64,000 nucleotides of DNA from Saccopteryx bilineata. Lineage: Eukaryota > Chordata > Mammalia > Chiroptera > Emballonuridae. A model generated the notes under the pieces. That model saw nothing but the letters and a program-made list of their open reading frames with translations, made no database searches and was not told the origin of the DNA. A program made the position numbers and the translations under genes. Of this stretch, positions 24,455 to 64,000 are shown one piece after another (position 1 is the stretch's first letter; each line of letters opens with the position of its first letter). The stretch spans positions 130,812,266-130,876,265 of the forward strand of contig NC_089491.1 in the NCBI RefSeq assembly GCF_036850765.1, in the 5' to 3' direction.

Positions 24455-24747
24455 TGTATGTATGTATGTAAGAGGAGGGAAGACAGTGAAGCAGACTCTT
24501 ACATGAAGCCTGATTGGGATCTACCAGCAACCCTATCTAGGGCCGATGCTCAAGTACGGAGCTATTTTTAGCACCTGAGGCCGATGTGCTCCAAACTTAG
24601 ACCAACTGAGTCACTGACTACAGGAAGGGGAGAGGAAGAGGTGGAGAAGCAGATGGTTGTTTCTTATGTGTGCCCTGACTGGGAGTTGAACCCTGGACGT
24701 CCATATGCCAGGCACATGCTCTATCTACTGAGCAACCAGCCAGGGCC
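24455..24747 (-). mobile_element. SINE-A, old variant, with TATG microsatellite tail
   Basis: A (TATG)n tail at 24449-24471 and a diverged body like that at 36098-36752, ending AGCAACCAGCCAGGGCC. Confidence 0.8.
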
Positions 24748-25140
24748 TTAAACAACTGTTTTTAATGCTCTAATGTCAAGGAGTTGGAAGGCAGAAATAA
24801 ATTTTGCAATTAGATACAGGGTACTATGTATTTTCTTAAATAGGACTCATGTATTTCCCTTATATCCTAATTAAAAAAATTATTCTTCAAAAAATTCACA
24901 GAACTAGTTAAATATTGACCATTTTTCTATTTCTCTCAAATCTTTTTTCACCAACTTTTTGCTTAGTGTTTGTATAGCATTTTCTTTGACTTGCTATGAA
25001 AGAAATTTTCCTCTGCCACCTTAGGAAGACTGAACATGGTTCACTCTAAATCTTCAATGCCAAAGAAAGCTCCACGAATCCCTCAAATGGGGGGTGGGGG
25101 TAGGGAGTAATAGTAGAGAGGTGGAATTAAATTACCAACA
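24748..25140. other. Non-coding, possibly further PPP1CC 3' UTR
   Basis: AT-rich. It may continue the retrocopy 3' UTR on the minus strand, but I cannot prove it. Confidence 0.25.
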
Positions 25141-25315
25141 TGGCCTGACCTGTGGCAGCGCAGTAAAGTGTCGACCTGGAAATGCTGAGGTCGCCAGTTC
25201 CTAAGCCCTGGGCTTGCCTGGTCAAGGCACATATGGGAGTTGATGCTTCCTGTTCCTCCCCCCTTTCCTTTCTCCCCTCTCTAAAAAGGAATAAATAAAA
25301 TCTTAAAAACAAAAA
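25141..25315 (+). mobile_element. SINE-C
   Basis: Short duplication CCAACATG on both sides. Confidence 0.92.
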
Positions 25316-25502
25316 TTTCCAACATGAAAGGCTCTAAGAGGCCAGGAAACCTGTTCAATTTTTTTCTATTGTCTTTTCTTTGAGCCATTTGAACATGGAG
25401 CTATTTTTTTTTAATTTAATGTACAGTTTCTAGAGTTCACTGAGAGCTTGAAAATGAGAATACCTACAGAAACTGTAGCTTTTTAGGATTACATACTTTT
25501 TA

Positions 25503-25651
25503 AAAAAAAATCTTATTTTTAGAGAGAGAGAGAGAGAGAAGAGGGAGGAGCTGGAAGCATCAACTCCCATATGTGCCTTGACCAGGCAAGTCCAGGGTTT
25601 CGAACTGCTGACCTCAGTGTTCCAGGTCGACACTTTATCCACTGCACCACC
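25503..25651 (-). mobile_element. SINE-C
   Basis: It ends CACTGCACCACC and is slightly truncated at the head. Confidence 0.88.
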
Positions 25652-26235
25652 AACTTTTTTTAAATCTATAGTATGCGTTTTTTAAAAAATAACAAGTACA
25701 GATTGAACACCCTAGGGCTCTCAATATATCCTAAAAAAAAAAAATGAACATTTACATTACTTATTGGTTTTACTGAATTAAAAAAAAAAGGTGAATTGTA
25801 TACTTACCCCTTATATCTGTCCTGGTATGTACAGATTTAACAAGATCATTAAAATTGTTTGCAAGTGAATTAAAAAACAAAACATTTTTTCTTGGGAGTG
25901 GTCTTTTGCCTGACCTGTGGTGGCGCAGTGGATAAAAAGTCAACCTGGAACGCCGAGGTCACCAGTTCAAAACTCTGGGCTTGCCTGGTCAAGGCACTTA
26001 TGGGAGTTGGTGCTTCCTGCTCCACCTGCCTTCTCCCTCCCCCCCTCTAAAAAATGAATTTTAAAAAAACAGTCTTTCATTTGCTGTTATTACCAGCAAA
26101 TACCATTCATTAACTCAAAAATGGAAGGAAGAGCCCCACAAACACTATTTGAGCAAGCTGACCAACACACGTTACAATGTTAAAAATGAAGGCTCTATAC
26201 TGTACGTTAGAATTCCCGACTAGGTGTCAAAATGA
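25652..26235 (-). pseudogene. 3' UTR part of the PPP1CC retrocopy
   Basis: Minus-strand sequence downstream of the pseudogene stop looks like transcribed 3' UTR of PPP1CC (for example the phrase GAGTTAATGAATGG and the AT-rich stretch beyond). A SINE-C at 25908-26069 interrupts it. How far it runs to the left is unclear; it may continue past the SINE-C at 25503-25651. Confidence 0.5.
25908..26069 (+). mobile_element. SINE-C in the PPP1CC retrocopy
   Basis: The head is GCCTGACCTGTGGTGGCGCA. Short flanking repeat AGTCTTT/GGTCTTT. Confidence 0.92.
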
Positions 26236-27150
26236 CATCTCATTTATTTCCTTGCTTTGTACTCATACCCCTTGGAGGTGTTACAGGTCTCAGGGCACTC
26301 GGCTTCATTTTCACCGTAGGTTCTATAATCTGAAAAGAGCACATTAGTGTTTTGTCCACACTCATTATGGCACCTCCACAATCACTGGGTACAGAAAACA
26401 GGGTGACCAACTGCCTCTTTGCAAAAACTCATAAACATCTTCAACCATCTGATGGGTTCTACATGTAAGACCCAAATCATGCTTCTGAAGAAATTCTGCA
26501 ACCACATCTGTGCCAAACGTGCAGGACACTCCTGTCATGTTCTCCCCAGCCTAAGACATCTTTATTGGGGTCAGACCGCAAAAGATTGCAAAGAAGACCT
26601 TGATTGGTATGTCAGTTGGTCGCATCATTTGCCGAATCTGCTCCATGGATTGAAGATACGGTGATAAACCTCCATGACGGCAAACATTCTCTCACCCATG
26701 ATGGCTGCTACTGGTAAACAGAGCCGGCTGTGCAAGTTTTCCATAGTTTAATGCTACATCTTCTTTTACATTCAGCATAAAATCCACAGATTTTTATTCA
26801 TCCTGGCACATACACGGTTTCCTCTGAGAAGAAAAAAATTCTCGGACTATTTGATTTTGTACACGAGTAAGCCAGTGACTGCTTTGCTTCCCCTTCTCCA
26901 CAGTCACCAAGAAACAGGTAGCTGCTTTCAGCCAGGAAATCACTGTGCTCAAAAAGTCGAATCAAATCATAGTATCGCCCATAGATAGATACTACCACAT
27001 ACTTTGAGTGGTGCTTCAAGGTCTAGTCGGATAGGCTGATTGAGAAAGATCTCTCAGGATTTTAAGCACAGTCCTCTGATTTCATTCTCCTGTAGCTGGA
27101 GATTCTGACCAGGCTTGGACATGCACACGTCCAGCAGCTGCCGGCTGCTG
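26236..27150 (-). pseudogene. PPP1CC: Processed pseudogene of PPP1CC (protein phosphatase 1 catalytic subunit gamma)
   Basis: Read on the minus strand, this matches the PP1 catalytic coding sequence with no introns, from the LLEVRGSKPGKN region near the N terminus to the gamma-1 C terminus ([13 protein letters not shown] ending, then stop). The nucleotide match to PPP1CC is closer than to PPP1CA or PPP1CB, judged by eye, including 3' UTR phrases. It is dead: the metal-binding GDIHG reads VSIYG, GDYVDRG reads GDCGEGE, GNHE is lost, a block after KQSL is deleted, and frameshifts and stops are present. The parent gene lies elsewhere on human chromosome 12, so this is a retrocopy. It lies between SLC35E3 and the presumed MDM2 side. 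Confidence 0.9.
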
Positions 27151-27404
27151 CTGCTAATGCCGAGTTCATCCCCTCCATCGCCTTCTCACTACTGACCCTC
27201 CATAACGGCACTGCTGGCGGCTGGCACCTGGGGCTCACGCCTCCTTTCCCACCACCAGCACAGAGGCGGTGGCAGCAGTCGAGGTAGGTCCCCTCAACTG
27301 CCCTGCTCCCTCCTTCTATGCCCACTAGAACCACAAGAACAAAATGGCCATCGACTTGTCTGTCCATGTGGGGTGCAGCTTGTTGCTCAGCAACGGAGCC
27401 TTTC

Positions 27405-27756
27405 TTTCTTTTTCTTTTTTTTGAGGGAGAGAGAGACAGAGAAAGGGAAGGGACAGATAGAAAGGGAGAGAGATGATAAGCATCAATTCTTGGTTGCAGC
27501 ACCTTAGTTGTTCATTGCTTTCTCATATGTGCCTTGACCGGGGGTCTACAGCAGAGTGAGTGACCCCTTGCTCGAGCCAGAGACCTTGGGCTTCAAGCCA
27601 GCAACCATGGAGTCATGTCTATGATCCCACACTCAAGCCCGCCATCCTGCACTCAAGCTGGTGAGCCCACACTCAAGCCGGCAACCTCATAGCTTCGAAC
27701 CTGGGTCCTCTGTATTCCAGGCAGATGCTCTCTCCAATGTGCCTGGTCAGGCTGCA
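27405..27756 (-). mobile_element. SINE-B inserted in an old SINE-A
   Basis: The body has several CAAGCC phrases and ends GCCTGGTCAGGC. Confidence 0.88.
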
Positions 27757-27981
27757 ACCAGCAATTCTTAGAGCCTGAGGTGTAGGCCATGGAACCATCC
27801 TCAGTGCAGGCCAACTTGCTCTAATTGAGCCACTGCAGGGTGGAAAGAGAAAGGGTGGGCTCGAGAGGGGAGGGGTGGAGAAGCAGATGGGTTGCTTCTC
27901 CTGTGTGCCCTGACCAGGAGTCAAACCCAGGACACCCACACACTGGGCCAACACTCTACCGCTGAGCCACTGGCCAGGGCC
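27757..27981 (-). mobile_element. SINE-A, head half
   Basis: It ends GAGCCACTGGCCAGGGCC. The missing tail half may lie left of the SINE-B, at about 27340-27400. Confidence 0.85.
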
Positions 27982-28319
27982 CACATATAACTCTGATATC
28001 AATTTTCCACAAGAAAAATGGTACTCTTGGAATTGGATTTTGTTTTATGGTCTTCTATACTTCACTTTGGTTTCTATAAATTCTATTTCATTTTTATAAA
28101 TGAAATAAGCAGGAAGTTATACTAAAACAACTAAAATAGAAATGCTAGATTTAAATTCTGACTTGAACACTGGACAAAATTATAATAGAGCTCACAATGG
28201 AGACCTGTGAGCATGTAGAGGAGTCCTATGCATCCTTCTTTGGAAGAGTATGAACACTTAAAAATAATGACACATTTGTGGTTCAGTGATATGAAGTCCT
28301 CTGGCACTGTTACAGAATT
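27982..28319. other. Non-coding, 3' of SLC35E3
   Basis: AT-rich. It may include distal 3' UTR of SLC35E3. Nothing else seen. Confidence 0.35.
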
Positions 28320-28325
28320 TTTATT
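28320..28325 (-). promoter_or_regulatory. SLC35E3: Candidate poly(A) signal for SLC35E3
   Basis: AATAAA occurs on the minus strand about 270 nt past the SLC35E3 stop. It is the first canonical hexamer downstream. It was not checked against transcripts, and longer 3' UTR forms are likely. Confidence 0.3.
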
Positions 28326-28591
28326 TCATGTACTTCATTTGGTATAACCAAACCATCCTATATACTCCATATAATCATCATCCTTAAAAAGAAGCATGAA
28401 TTAAGTTTTTGAAAAAAGGTACTCTAAATTAAAAAGTCATTATTTATAAATAAAATTCCTTTTGTGTTAATTCTTGTAAACCATCATTCAATGAATTCTG
28501 CAACGTAATTATTTTCTTCTTTGAAAGCAACTTGCACACTTAACATTTTAAAATCTTCTTGAGGTGACTTTTTTCCTCTGCTAAAACCCAA

Positions 28592-44110
<15,519 letters not shown>

Positions 44111-44429
44111 TCTGTACGGAAAGCTGCTCGGTTGGTCTGCATTCCTTGTTAGGCACCGACTCTCTACCGTGGCTGGACTCATTTGGAATCTATTTCTTGA
44201 TGTTTGACATTTCCTGTGGGTGGGTTGACTCGACTTGCTAGACTGCTGCTCTAAAGCTGATGGAATGGGCTGTGCAAACACTGATGTTCAATTTTATGTA
44301 AGGGACAGTGCTAATTTTAGTCCTCCAAATATACAGAAGTGTAGAAAGTGTAACCTTCATATATGCTCATCATGGTTAGGAAATTATTCATATTCATATT
44401 TTCTTTTTGAAGAATGTTTGGCCTCTTAT
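44111..44429. other. Upstream of the SLC35E3 promoter, unassigned
   Basis: No gene recognised. Confidence 0.35.
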
Positions 44430-44860
44430 TCTAGAATAGTGTCCATTTTACCTAAATGTTCTAATATACTTGGTTAGAGTTGTATGTATTGATAGTATTC
44501 TACCATATTTTAAATTCTATTTTCATCTGTTGTTATATCACTTTACTTAACCTAGACATCATGTATGTGGGCTTTCTTTGTCCCTTGATTAGCCTTGCCA
44601 GTAATTTGTCTATTTTATAGGCCTTTTCAAAGATTACTTCTACTGATTTTGTTTCATTACATTTTTCATTCCTACTGTTTTCCCTAACAGTGCTTATTTA
44701 TTTAAACAATTTAAAGCTGTGTGTTTCCCCCTGATGATAGCTTTGTCCACAGTCCTCAAGACAATGTAATTCTCATTTTCCATTTTCCTTAATTCCTAAG
44801 TAGTCTGATTGAGTGTTAATTTCCTCTTTGATATAAGAATTATTCAAATATTGAGTACCT
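44430..44860 (-). mobile_element. Old L1 ORF2, antisense
   Basis: The phrases CCTTGATTAGCCTTGCCAGTAA and TAGGCCTTTTCAAAGATTACTT are antisense L1 ORF2 in old families. Confidence 0.65.
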
Positions 44861-45451
44861 GCCTCACACTAGGAATTCTGTTTGGCACTTGGGAAATAAG
44901 GGAGGGCAAAACCAATCCAGACCCTCTCTCACAGAATTTAGTGACTGGTACTAAACAATTATAAACCATAATAAATGAATGTTTTGAAGTTACAATATAT
45001 GGTCCCATGAATGTATAATAAAAGAACCTGATCTAAATTTGGTGAGAAAATGGTGGTCAAGAGCTTCCCCAAGATATGACTCAAACATTTGGGAATGATT
45101 ATAAGCCAATAAGGCAAAGTCTGAAGTGTAGCTTTCCTAACCTGGTCTTTCTGATATGCTTTTCTACCTATCATGCTACCACACTCTACCATTGCGCTGT
45201 ACTGTGTGCCTTTTCCATTGTATCTTTATATTGCAATCCTCCTCCCAGTTTGGATCTACAGAATTCTACCTGATAAGGATTTATTATGTTTACTCGCACC
45301 TGCTCCCCAAGTAAGAGCCCAGGCTTTAACTGGCCTATCTTCATTGTCTCCTTGTGATTATAGATTTGGACTAATAATCTTAGCATGGACGATAAATTGT
45401 TTTTATCATTCCATTTCTCTTACATTTGAAGATAGTTAAAATATGAACTCA
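44861..45451. other. Intergenic, unassigned
   Basis: Possible MIR/L2 phrases near 44860-44960 (GAGTACCTGCCTCACACTAG). No gene. Confidence 0.35.
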
Positions 45452-45783
45452 GCCTGACCAGGTGGTGGCGCAGTGGATAGAGCGTCAGACTGGGATGCGG
45501 AAGGACCCAGGTTCAAGACCCCAGGCTCATCTGGCTTGAGCAAAAAGCTCACAAGCTTGGACCCAAGGTCACTGGCTCAAGCAAGGGGTTACTCGGTTTG
45601 CTGAAGGCCCGTGGTCATGGCACGTGTGAGAGAGCAATCAATGAACAACTAAGGTGTCGCAACGAAAAACTGATGATTGATGCTTCTCATCTCTCTCCCT
45701 TCCTGTCTGTCCCTGTCTATCCCTCTATCTGACTCTCTCTCTCTCTGTCCCTGTAAAAATAAATAAATTAATTAAAAAAAATA
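45452..45783 (+). mobile_element. SINE-B
   Basis: Full-length, duplication ATATGAACTCA. Confidence 0.95.
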
Positions 45784-46188
45784 TATGAACTCAAATTAGG
45801 GTTAAAATTTAAAATAAACAGTTAACCCATTTGACACATTTAACAAGTTCCATGTCCTTCTCACATCCCAAATAAATGCTGTTTTATAAGAACCAGTATG
45901 TTTCCAAACAAAGTCCTCCGTGTCACCAGGCTAAAAATAATAATTTTAAAAGTGCACTTATTTGTCCTGTTCTTAGTGCAATTTTATCATGCGTTTCTAA
46001 GTTAACTACTAACTACACATAACATCATTTTAAAAAGTTAAAAATATCTAGTGTATTTTAACTGCCTGTTGGGTTAGGATTATTGTCATTCAAGGCCTCC
46101 CTCAGTCTGACCCCATCTTTGACATTCATCCTGTTTCCCACTGTTCTAGAACCTGTACCTTACCAGATTGATTCAGTTGGTTAAGTGG
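45784..46188. other. Intergenic, unassigned
   Basis: Nothing recognised. Confidence 0.35.
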
Positions 46189-46553
46189 CTTTTTTTTTTT
46201 TTTCTTTCCCTGAAGCCAGAAGCAGGGAGGCAGAGAGACAGACTCCCACATGCGCCGGACTGGGATCAACCCAGAAAGCACACTAGGGGGAGATGATCTG
46301 CCCATCAGGGGCGTTGCTCTGTTGCAACCCGAGCCTTCTAGCACCTGAGGCAGAGACCATGGAGCTGTCCTCAGCATCTGAGCCAACTTTGCTCCAATGG
46401 AGCCTTGGCTGTGGAAGGAGAAGAGATAGAGAGAAAGGAGAGGGGGAAGAGTGGAGAAGCAGATGGGTGCTTCTCCTGTGTGCCTGGTCAGGAATTGAAC
46501 CCGGGAATTCCACATGCCCGGCCAAGCTCTACCGCTGAGCCAATCGGCCAGGG
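46189..46553 (-). mobile_element. SINE-A
   Basis: Full-length, duplication AAGTGGCTTT. Confidence 0.94.
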
Positions 46554-46661
46554 CCAAGTGGCTTTCTTTACCTCCTTCCACAAAACACAGGAGCCCTAAC
46601 CTATACTCATCCTGAAATGTGATTATCTTACTCTCATTTTTACATGTTAAAAATAGAGTCC

Positions 46662-46858
46662 TGGCCAGCAACTCAGTTGGTTAGAGAATCATCCTAATAC
46701 ACCAAGGTAATGGGCTCAGTCCCCAGTCAGGGCACATCCGACAATCAACCAATGAATGCATAAATAAAGTGGAACCAAATTGATGTTTCTCTTTCTCTCT
46801 CCCTTCCTACCACTCTAAATTTAATCAATAAAACTTTTTTAAAAGTTAAAAAAAAAAA
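46662..46858 (+). mobile_element. SINE-D
   Basis: The head is TCCTGGCCAGCAACTCAGTT, with an A-rich tail. Confidence 0.9.
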
Positions 46859-46860
46859 AA

Positions 46861-47020
46861 GCCCTGGCCTGTTGGCTCAGTGGTAGAGGCTGACCTGGCA
46901 TGTGTAAGTACCAGGCTCGACTTCTAGTCAGGGTACACAGGAGAAGCAACCATCTGCTTTCCTACCCTTCTCTCTTTTTCTCTCTCTTTTCTCCTCCCAC
47001 AGCCATGGCTTGATTGATTA
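46861..47020 (+). mobile_element. SINE-A, short or truncated
   Basis: It begins right after the SINE-D tail and is truncated at the CCATGGCT point, next to a hAT fragment. Confidence 0.85.
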
Positions 47021-47026
47021 GGGAAG

Positions 47027-47177
47027 TGGTCCTCAACCTTTTTTGGGCCACGGACCAGTCTAATGTCAGAAAATTATTTTCACGGACCGGCCTTTAGGGT
47101 GGGACGGATAAATGTATCATGTGACCGAGACAAGCATCAAGAGTGAGTCTTAGACAGATGGAACAGAGGGAATCTGG
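47027..47177 (+). mobile_element. hAT-like fragment
   Basis: It begins near GTGGTCCTCAACCTTTTT and contains GGGCCACGGACC and CACGGACCGGCC, a pattern of mammalian hAT families. The right part is cut by a SINE-A insertion, so no right end or duplication is visible. Confidence 0.6.
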
Positions 47178-47533
47178 TCTTTTTTTTTTTTTTTTTTGTA
47201 TTTTTTCGAAGCTGGAAACGGGGAAGCAGTCAGACTCCCACATGTGCCTGAGCGGGATCCAGCCGGCATGCCCACCAGGGGCGATGCTCTGCCCATCTGG
47301 GGCGTCGCTCTGCCGCAATCAGAGCCATTCTAGCGCCTGAGGCAGAGGCCACAGAGCCATCCTCAGCGCCCGGGCAAACTTTGCTCCAGTGGAGCCTTGG
47401 CTGCGGGAGGGGAAGAGAGAGGGAGGAAGGAGAAGCAGATGGGTGTTTCTCCTGTGTGCTCTGACCGGGAATCGAACGTGGGACTCCTGCATGCCAGGCC
47501 AATGCTCTACCACTGAGCCAACCGGCCAGGGCC
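47178..47533 (-). mobile_element. SINE-A
   Basis: Full-length, ending GAGCCAACCGGCCAGGGCC. Confidence 0.94.
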
Positions 47534-47542
47534 TCTTTCTTT

Positions 47543-47591
<49 letters not shown>

Positions 47592-47711
47592 AAGGGAAGG
47601 GGGAGGGGTGGAGAAGCAGATGGGCGGCTTCTCCTGTGTGCTGACTGGGGATCAAACCTGGGACATCTACACATGGGCCAATGCTCTACCACTGAGTCAA
47701 CCAGTCAGGGC
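47534..47711 (-). mobile_element. SINE-A, short, with GA-rich tail
   Basis: A (GA)n tract at 47546-47600, then a SINE-A head ending GAGTCAACCAGTCAGGGCC. Confidence 0.88.
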
Positions 47712-47712
47712 C

Positions 47713-47810
47713 TCTTTGGTTTCTTTCATCAGTATTTTGTAGTCTTTACTCACATATAAATCCTGTACTTTCTGTTAGACTTATTCTTCCTTATCAGTGC
47801 ATAAGGCTCT
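47713..47810 (-). mobile_element. L1 ORF2 fragment, antisense
   Basis: TTTGGTTTCTTTCATCAGTATTTTG is typical antisense L1 ORF2. Confidence 0.55.
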
Positions 47811-48352
47811 CCCTCATGAAAATGGATACATAGTAAGATATAACAATTAAAGAGGTTTTGATAAGTAAACATTTCATCTTTGGATCACTTTAGCTAGAAT
47901 AAAAATGAGGCAGAGTCCATTGTCTCTATACCTCTTCCCAGCTGATGGCACGGAGACTGCACTGCGATCATTACTGCTGCCTGCTTTAGGTGCAAGGTGT
48001 ACCAATACCCATCTCTGATGTAAGCCAGAATGGCTTGAAACTTAGCTATTTAGAAATCACCCACTGCTTATTACATTTTAAAATACAAATTCTATGACAT
48101 TCCAGGCCTCCTGAGCCACATATCTCTAGAGTTGACATCTATAAACACATATATAACAAATTTCTCAGGGGATTCAGATGATTAGCCAGTTTGGAGAGTT
48201 ACTAACCTCGACCATGTTTTCTGTTAGACTCACATTCTCTCATTTATAAATTCTCCACTCTAGTCAATATGGCATGTTTATTGATTCATAAATATGCAGT
48301 ACCATTTCTTAGCCTTGCTGATACTGATTTTCCAACCTGTAGTGCCTTACCC
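47811..48352. other. Intergenic, unassigned
   Basis: Nothing recognised. Confidence 0.35.
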
Positions 48353-48528
48353 TTTTTTAAAAATTTTATTTACTGATTTTAGATTGAGAAGGGGGAGTGG
48401 AGTGGGAAGCATCAACTCATAGTAGTTGCTTCTCGTATGTGCCTTGACCAGGCAAGCCCAGAGTTTCGAACCCATGACTACAGCATTCCAGGTTGACGCT
48501 TTATCCACTGAGCCACCACAAGTTAGGC
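48353..48528 (-). mobile_element. SINE-C
   Basis: It ends GAGCCACCACAAGTTAGGC. Confidence 0.88.
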
Positions 48529-48529
48529 T

Positions 48530-49020
48530 GCCTCACCCTTCTTGTGCTTTATCTTTCCCTTTGCAAACTTAGTGCATTACTCAAACCCCAGCCTAAATAC
48601 CACTTCCTCAGAGACCTTTCGGCTGGAAATAGTTTCTTCCTGCTCAGATTGTTTGTGTTTTTTTTTCTTTTTTAAAAATAGATTTTATTCATTGATTTTA
48701 CAAAGAGGGAGAGGGGCAGTGATAAGTATCAACTTATAGTTGCTTCAGTTTAGTTGTTCTCTGCTTGCTTATTGATTGTTGTGTGTGCCTTGACCAGGCA
48801 AACCCAGGGTTTTGGACTGGTGACCTCAGCTTTCCTGGTCTATGCTTTACCCATCGCGTGCTACCACAGACCAGGCAATTGCTTGTATTTTCTAATGGCA
48901 TTTACAATATATATTTATTGTATTTCCCCTACTAGAAGGGCTGGATTAGATTTTACTCAGTTTGTATTTCTCAATTTAGTCAGAGTTTACTGAGTGCCAG
49001 ATCCTACACTAGTCTTTACA
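48530..49020 (+). mobile_element. L2 region, split by SINE-C
   Basis: Left part CAAACCCCAGCCTAAATACC; right part CCCCTACTAGAAGGGCTGGA. These are typical L2 3' phrases. Confidence 0.6.
48668..48877 (-). mobile_element. SINE-C variant
   Basis: It has AAAATAGATTTTATTCATTG and ends GCTACCACAGACCAGGC. Confidence 0.85.
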
Positions 49021-49340
49021 TGCTCCATATGAGTAGCAGGTTTGCTGAATAAGAGGTAATAAACTAGAAATGTCTTCAAAAATAAAAAAACAATAGCTTA
49101 ATATTATTTTAGAAAACATTCTTCTTATACTCATCTTCTGAGCTATAATATTTTTTTGTAATATTTTAAAAATACTAAATTTTATGATGAGAAATTATAT
49201 AACTGGCTTAAGTCTACTTTCCATTTTACTCATAATTTTAAGATACTAGAGTACTTATGATCATAGAGTAAAAGTAGGATACCAGGAATTTTAATTTCTT
49301 ATAACAGAGAAACAATCCTGGAATTTTAAGAAAAGAACAG
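49021..49340. other. Intergenic, 3' of NUP107
   Basis: AT-rich. Nothing recognised. Confidence 0.35.
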
Positions 49341-49357
49341 TTTAATTTTTATATAAT

Positions 49358-49363
49358 TTTATT
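49358..49363 (-). promoter_or_regulatory. NUP107: Likely poly(A) signal of NUP107
   Basis: AATAAA occurs on the minus strand about 210 nt past the stop codon, followed by AT-rich sequence. The 3' UTR is then roughly 230 nt. The cleavage site is not visible. Confidence 0.55.
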
Positions 49364-49571
49364 AATAAACATAGGGAAATACTGACATATTACAGTAAAA
49401 TTTCAGTGTAACCATAATATTCTGAAAAGTACAAAATTCAAATGTCTAAATTTTAAAAGTATTTCTCCCCATAACAGTGCAAAAGAAAAAACCCAGTAAT
49501 TACAAGTAGGTATATTTTACAAAATACTCCATTTATCATGGAAATTAGTGAGCTTACAAAAAGTTGATGAA

Positions 49572-63681
<14,110 letters not shown>

Positions 63682-64000
63682 CTTTGCCCCATTCCAAAAC
63701 AGAAAAATGTAGACATAGTCAGCAAAAAGGAAAGAAAAAGCAGTTAGACCCATTGATATGGATGATAAAGTCACTATAATCACAAAATATCGGAGACTGC
63801 AATGTAAACTATCATATCAAATAACCCCCACACACACCCCTCCAAACCACATCTTCTAACTGTGAACTATTAAGATTTTTTTCCATACTGAGTTTACAAT
63901 AGCATCAATTTTCCATGCTGATATATGATGGGGTTTCAACTAATTAATATAACATACCTCAAAATAGCTATAAAATATAGGGGGTAATGGGGTCACATAC
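63682..64000. other. NUP107 intron at the window edge
   Basis: No earlier NUP107 exon could be supported in this stretch. Confidence 0.4.

Noticed and set aside
26798..27019. Open frame in the PP1-like region as a functional phosphatase
   Set aside because: Metal-binding and catalytic motifs are lost and frameshifts are present.
1..28591. Exons of MDM2, expected next in the human order
   Set aside because: No MDM2-like coding segment was recognised; the gene probably lies left of the window.
63945..63990. Possible further NUP107 exon before a GTATGT donor near the right edge
   Set aside because: The short segment does not match NUP107 as I know it, and its phase cannot be tested.

Overview
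The window is mammalian nuclear DNA, almost certainly from a bat. It has spliced genes with GT-AG introns, MIR and L2 relics, many tRNA-derived SINEs of bat type, L1 3' ends of bat type, and several hAT and mariner-type non-autonomous DNA transposons of a kind well known from bats. I cannot fix the bat family from the sequence alone.

Two protein-coding genes are recognisable, both on the minus strand. NUP107 occupies the right side (49572-63681); the last 13 coding exons are present and the 5' part lies beyond the right edge. SLC35E3 occupies the middle (28592-43812); all five coding exons are present and join into an intact 313-codon frame plus stop. NUP107 followed by SLC35E3 in the same direction matches the human 12q15 order (NUP107, SLC35E3, MDM2). 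The left 28 kb is therefore probably the SLC35E3-MDM2 intergenic interval; no MDM2 exon was seen. A CpG-rich promoter region (about 43380-44110) sits at the 5' end of SLC35E3.

Layout. 1-8 kb: LTR fragments of at least two endogenous retrovirus families, plus SINEs. 8-25 kb: dense SINEs, nested L1 copies, L2 and MIR relics. 25.6-27.15 kb: a broken processed pseudogene of PPP1CC on the minus strand. 28.6-43.8 kb: SLC35E3, whose second intron carries a 2.35-kb minisatellite of 31/32-bp units (37822-40173). 43.8-49.5 kb: intergenic, with old L1, SINEs and a hAT fragment. 49.5-64 kb: NUP107 exons, with SINEs, a TSD-flanked hAT element holding a mariner-type MITE, and an odd retroposed inverted SINE pair at 54032-54655.

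Four SINE families are used as labels below. All have a tRNA-like head with a GGTTCGA-type B box. SINE-A: head GCCCTGGCCGGTTGGCTCAG, about 400 bp when full length, tail ending near TTCAGAAAAAT. SINE-B: head GCCTGACCAGGCGGTGGCGC, about 330 bp, body with repeated GCTTGAGC-like phrases. SINE-C: head GCCTGACCTGTGGTGGCGCA, about 170-190 bp. SINE-D: head CCCTGGCTGGTTAGCTCAGT, about 170 bp. SINE edges are read by eye and are good to roughly 10 bp. No new multi-gene system was found. The most unusual signal is the inverted SINE pair at 54 kb, whose substitutions look like A-to-I RNA editing fixed by retroposition.
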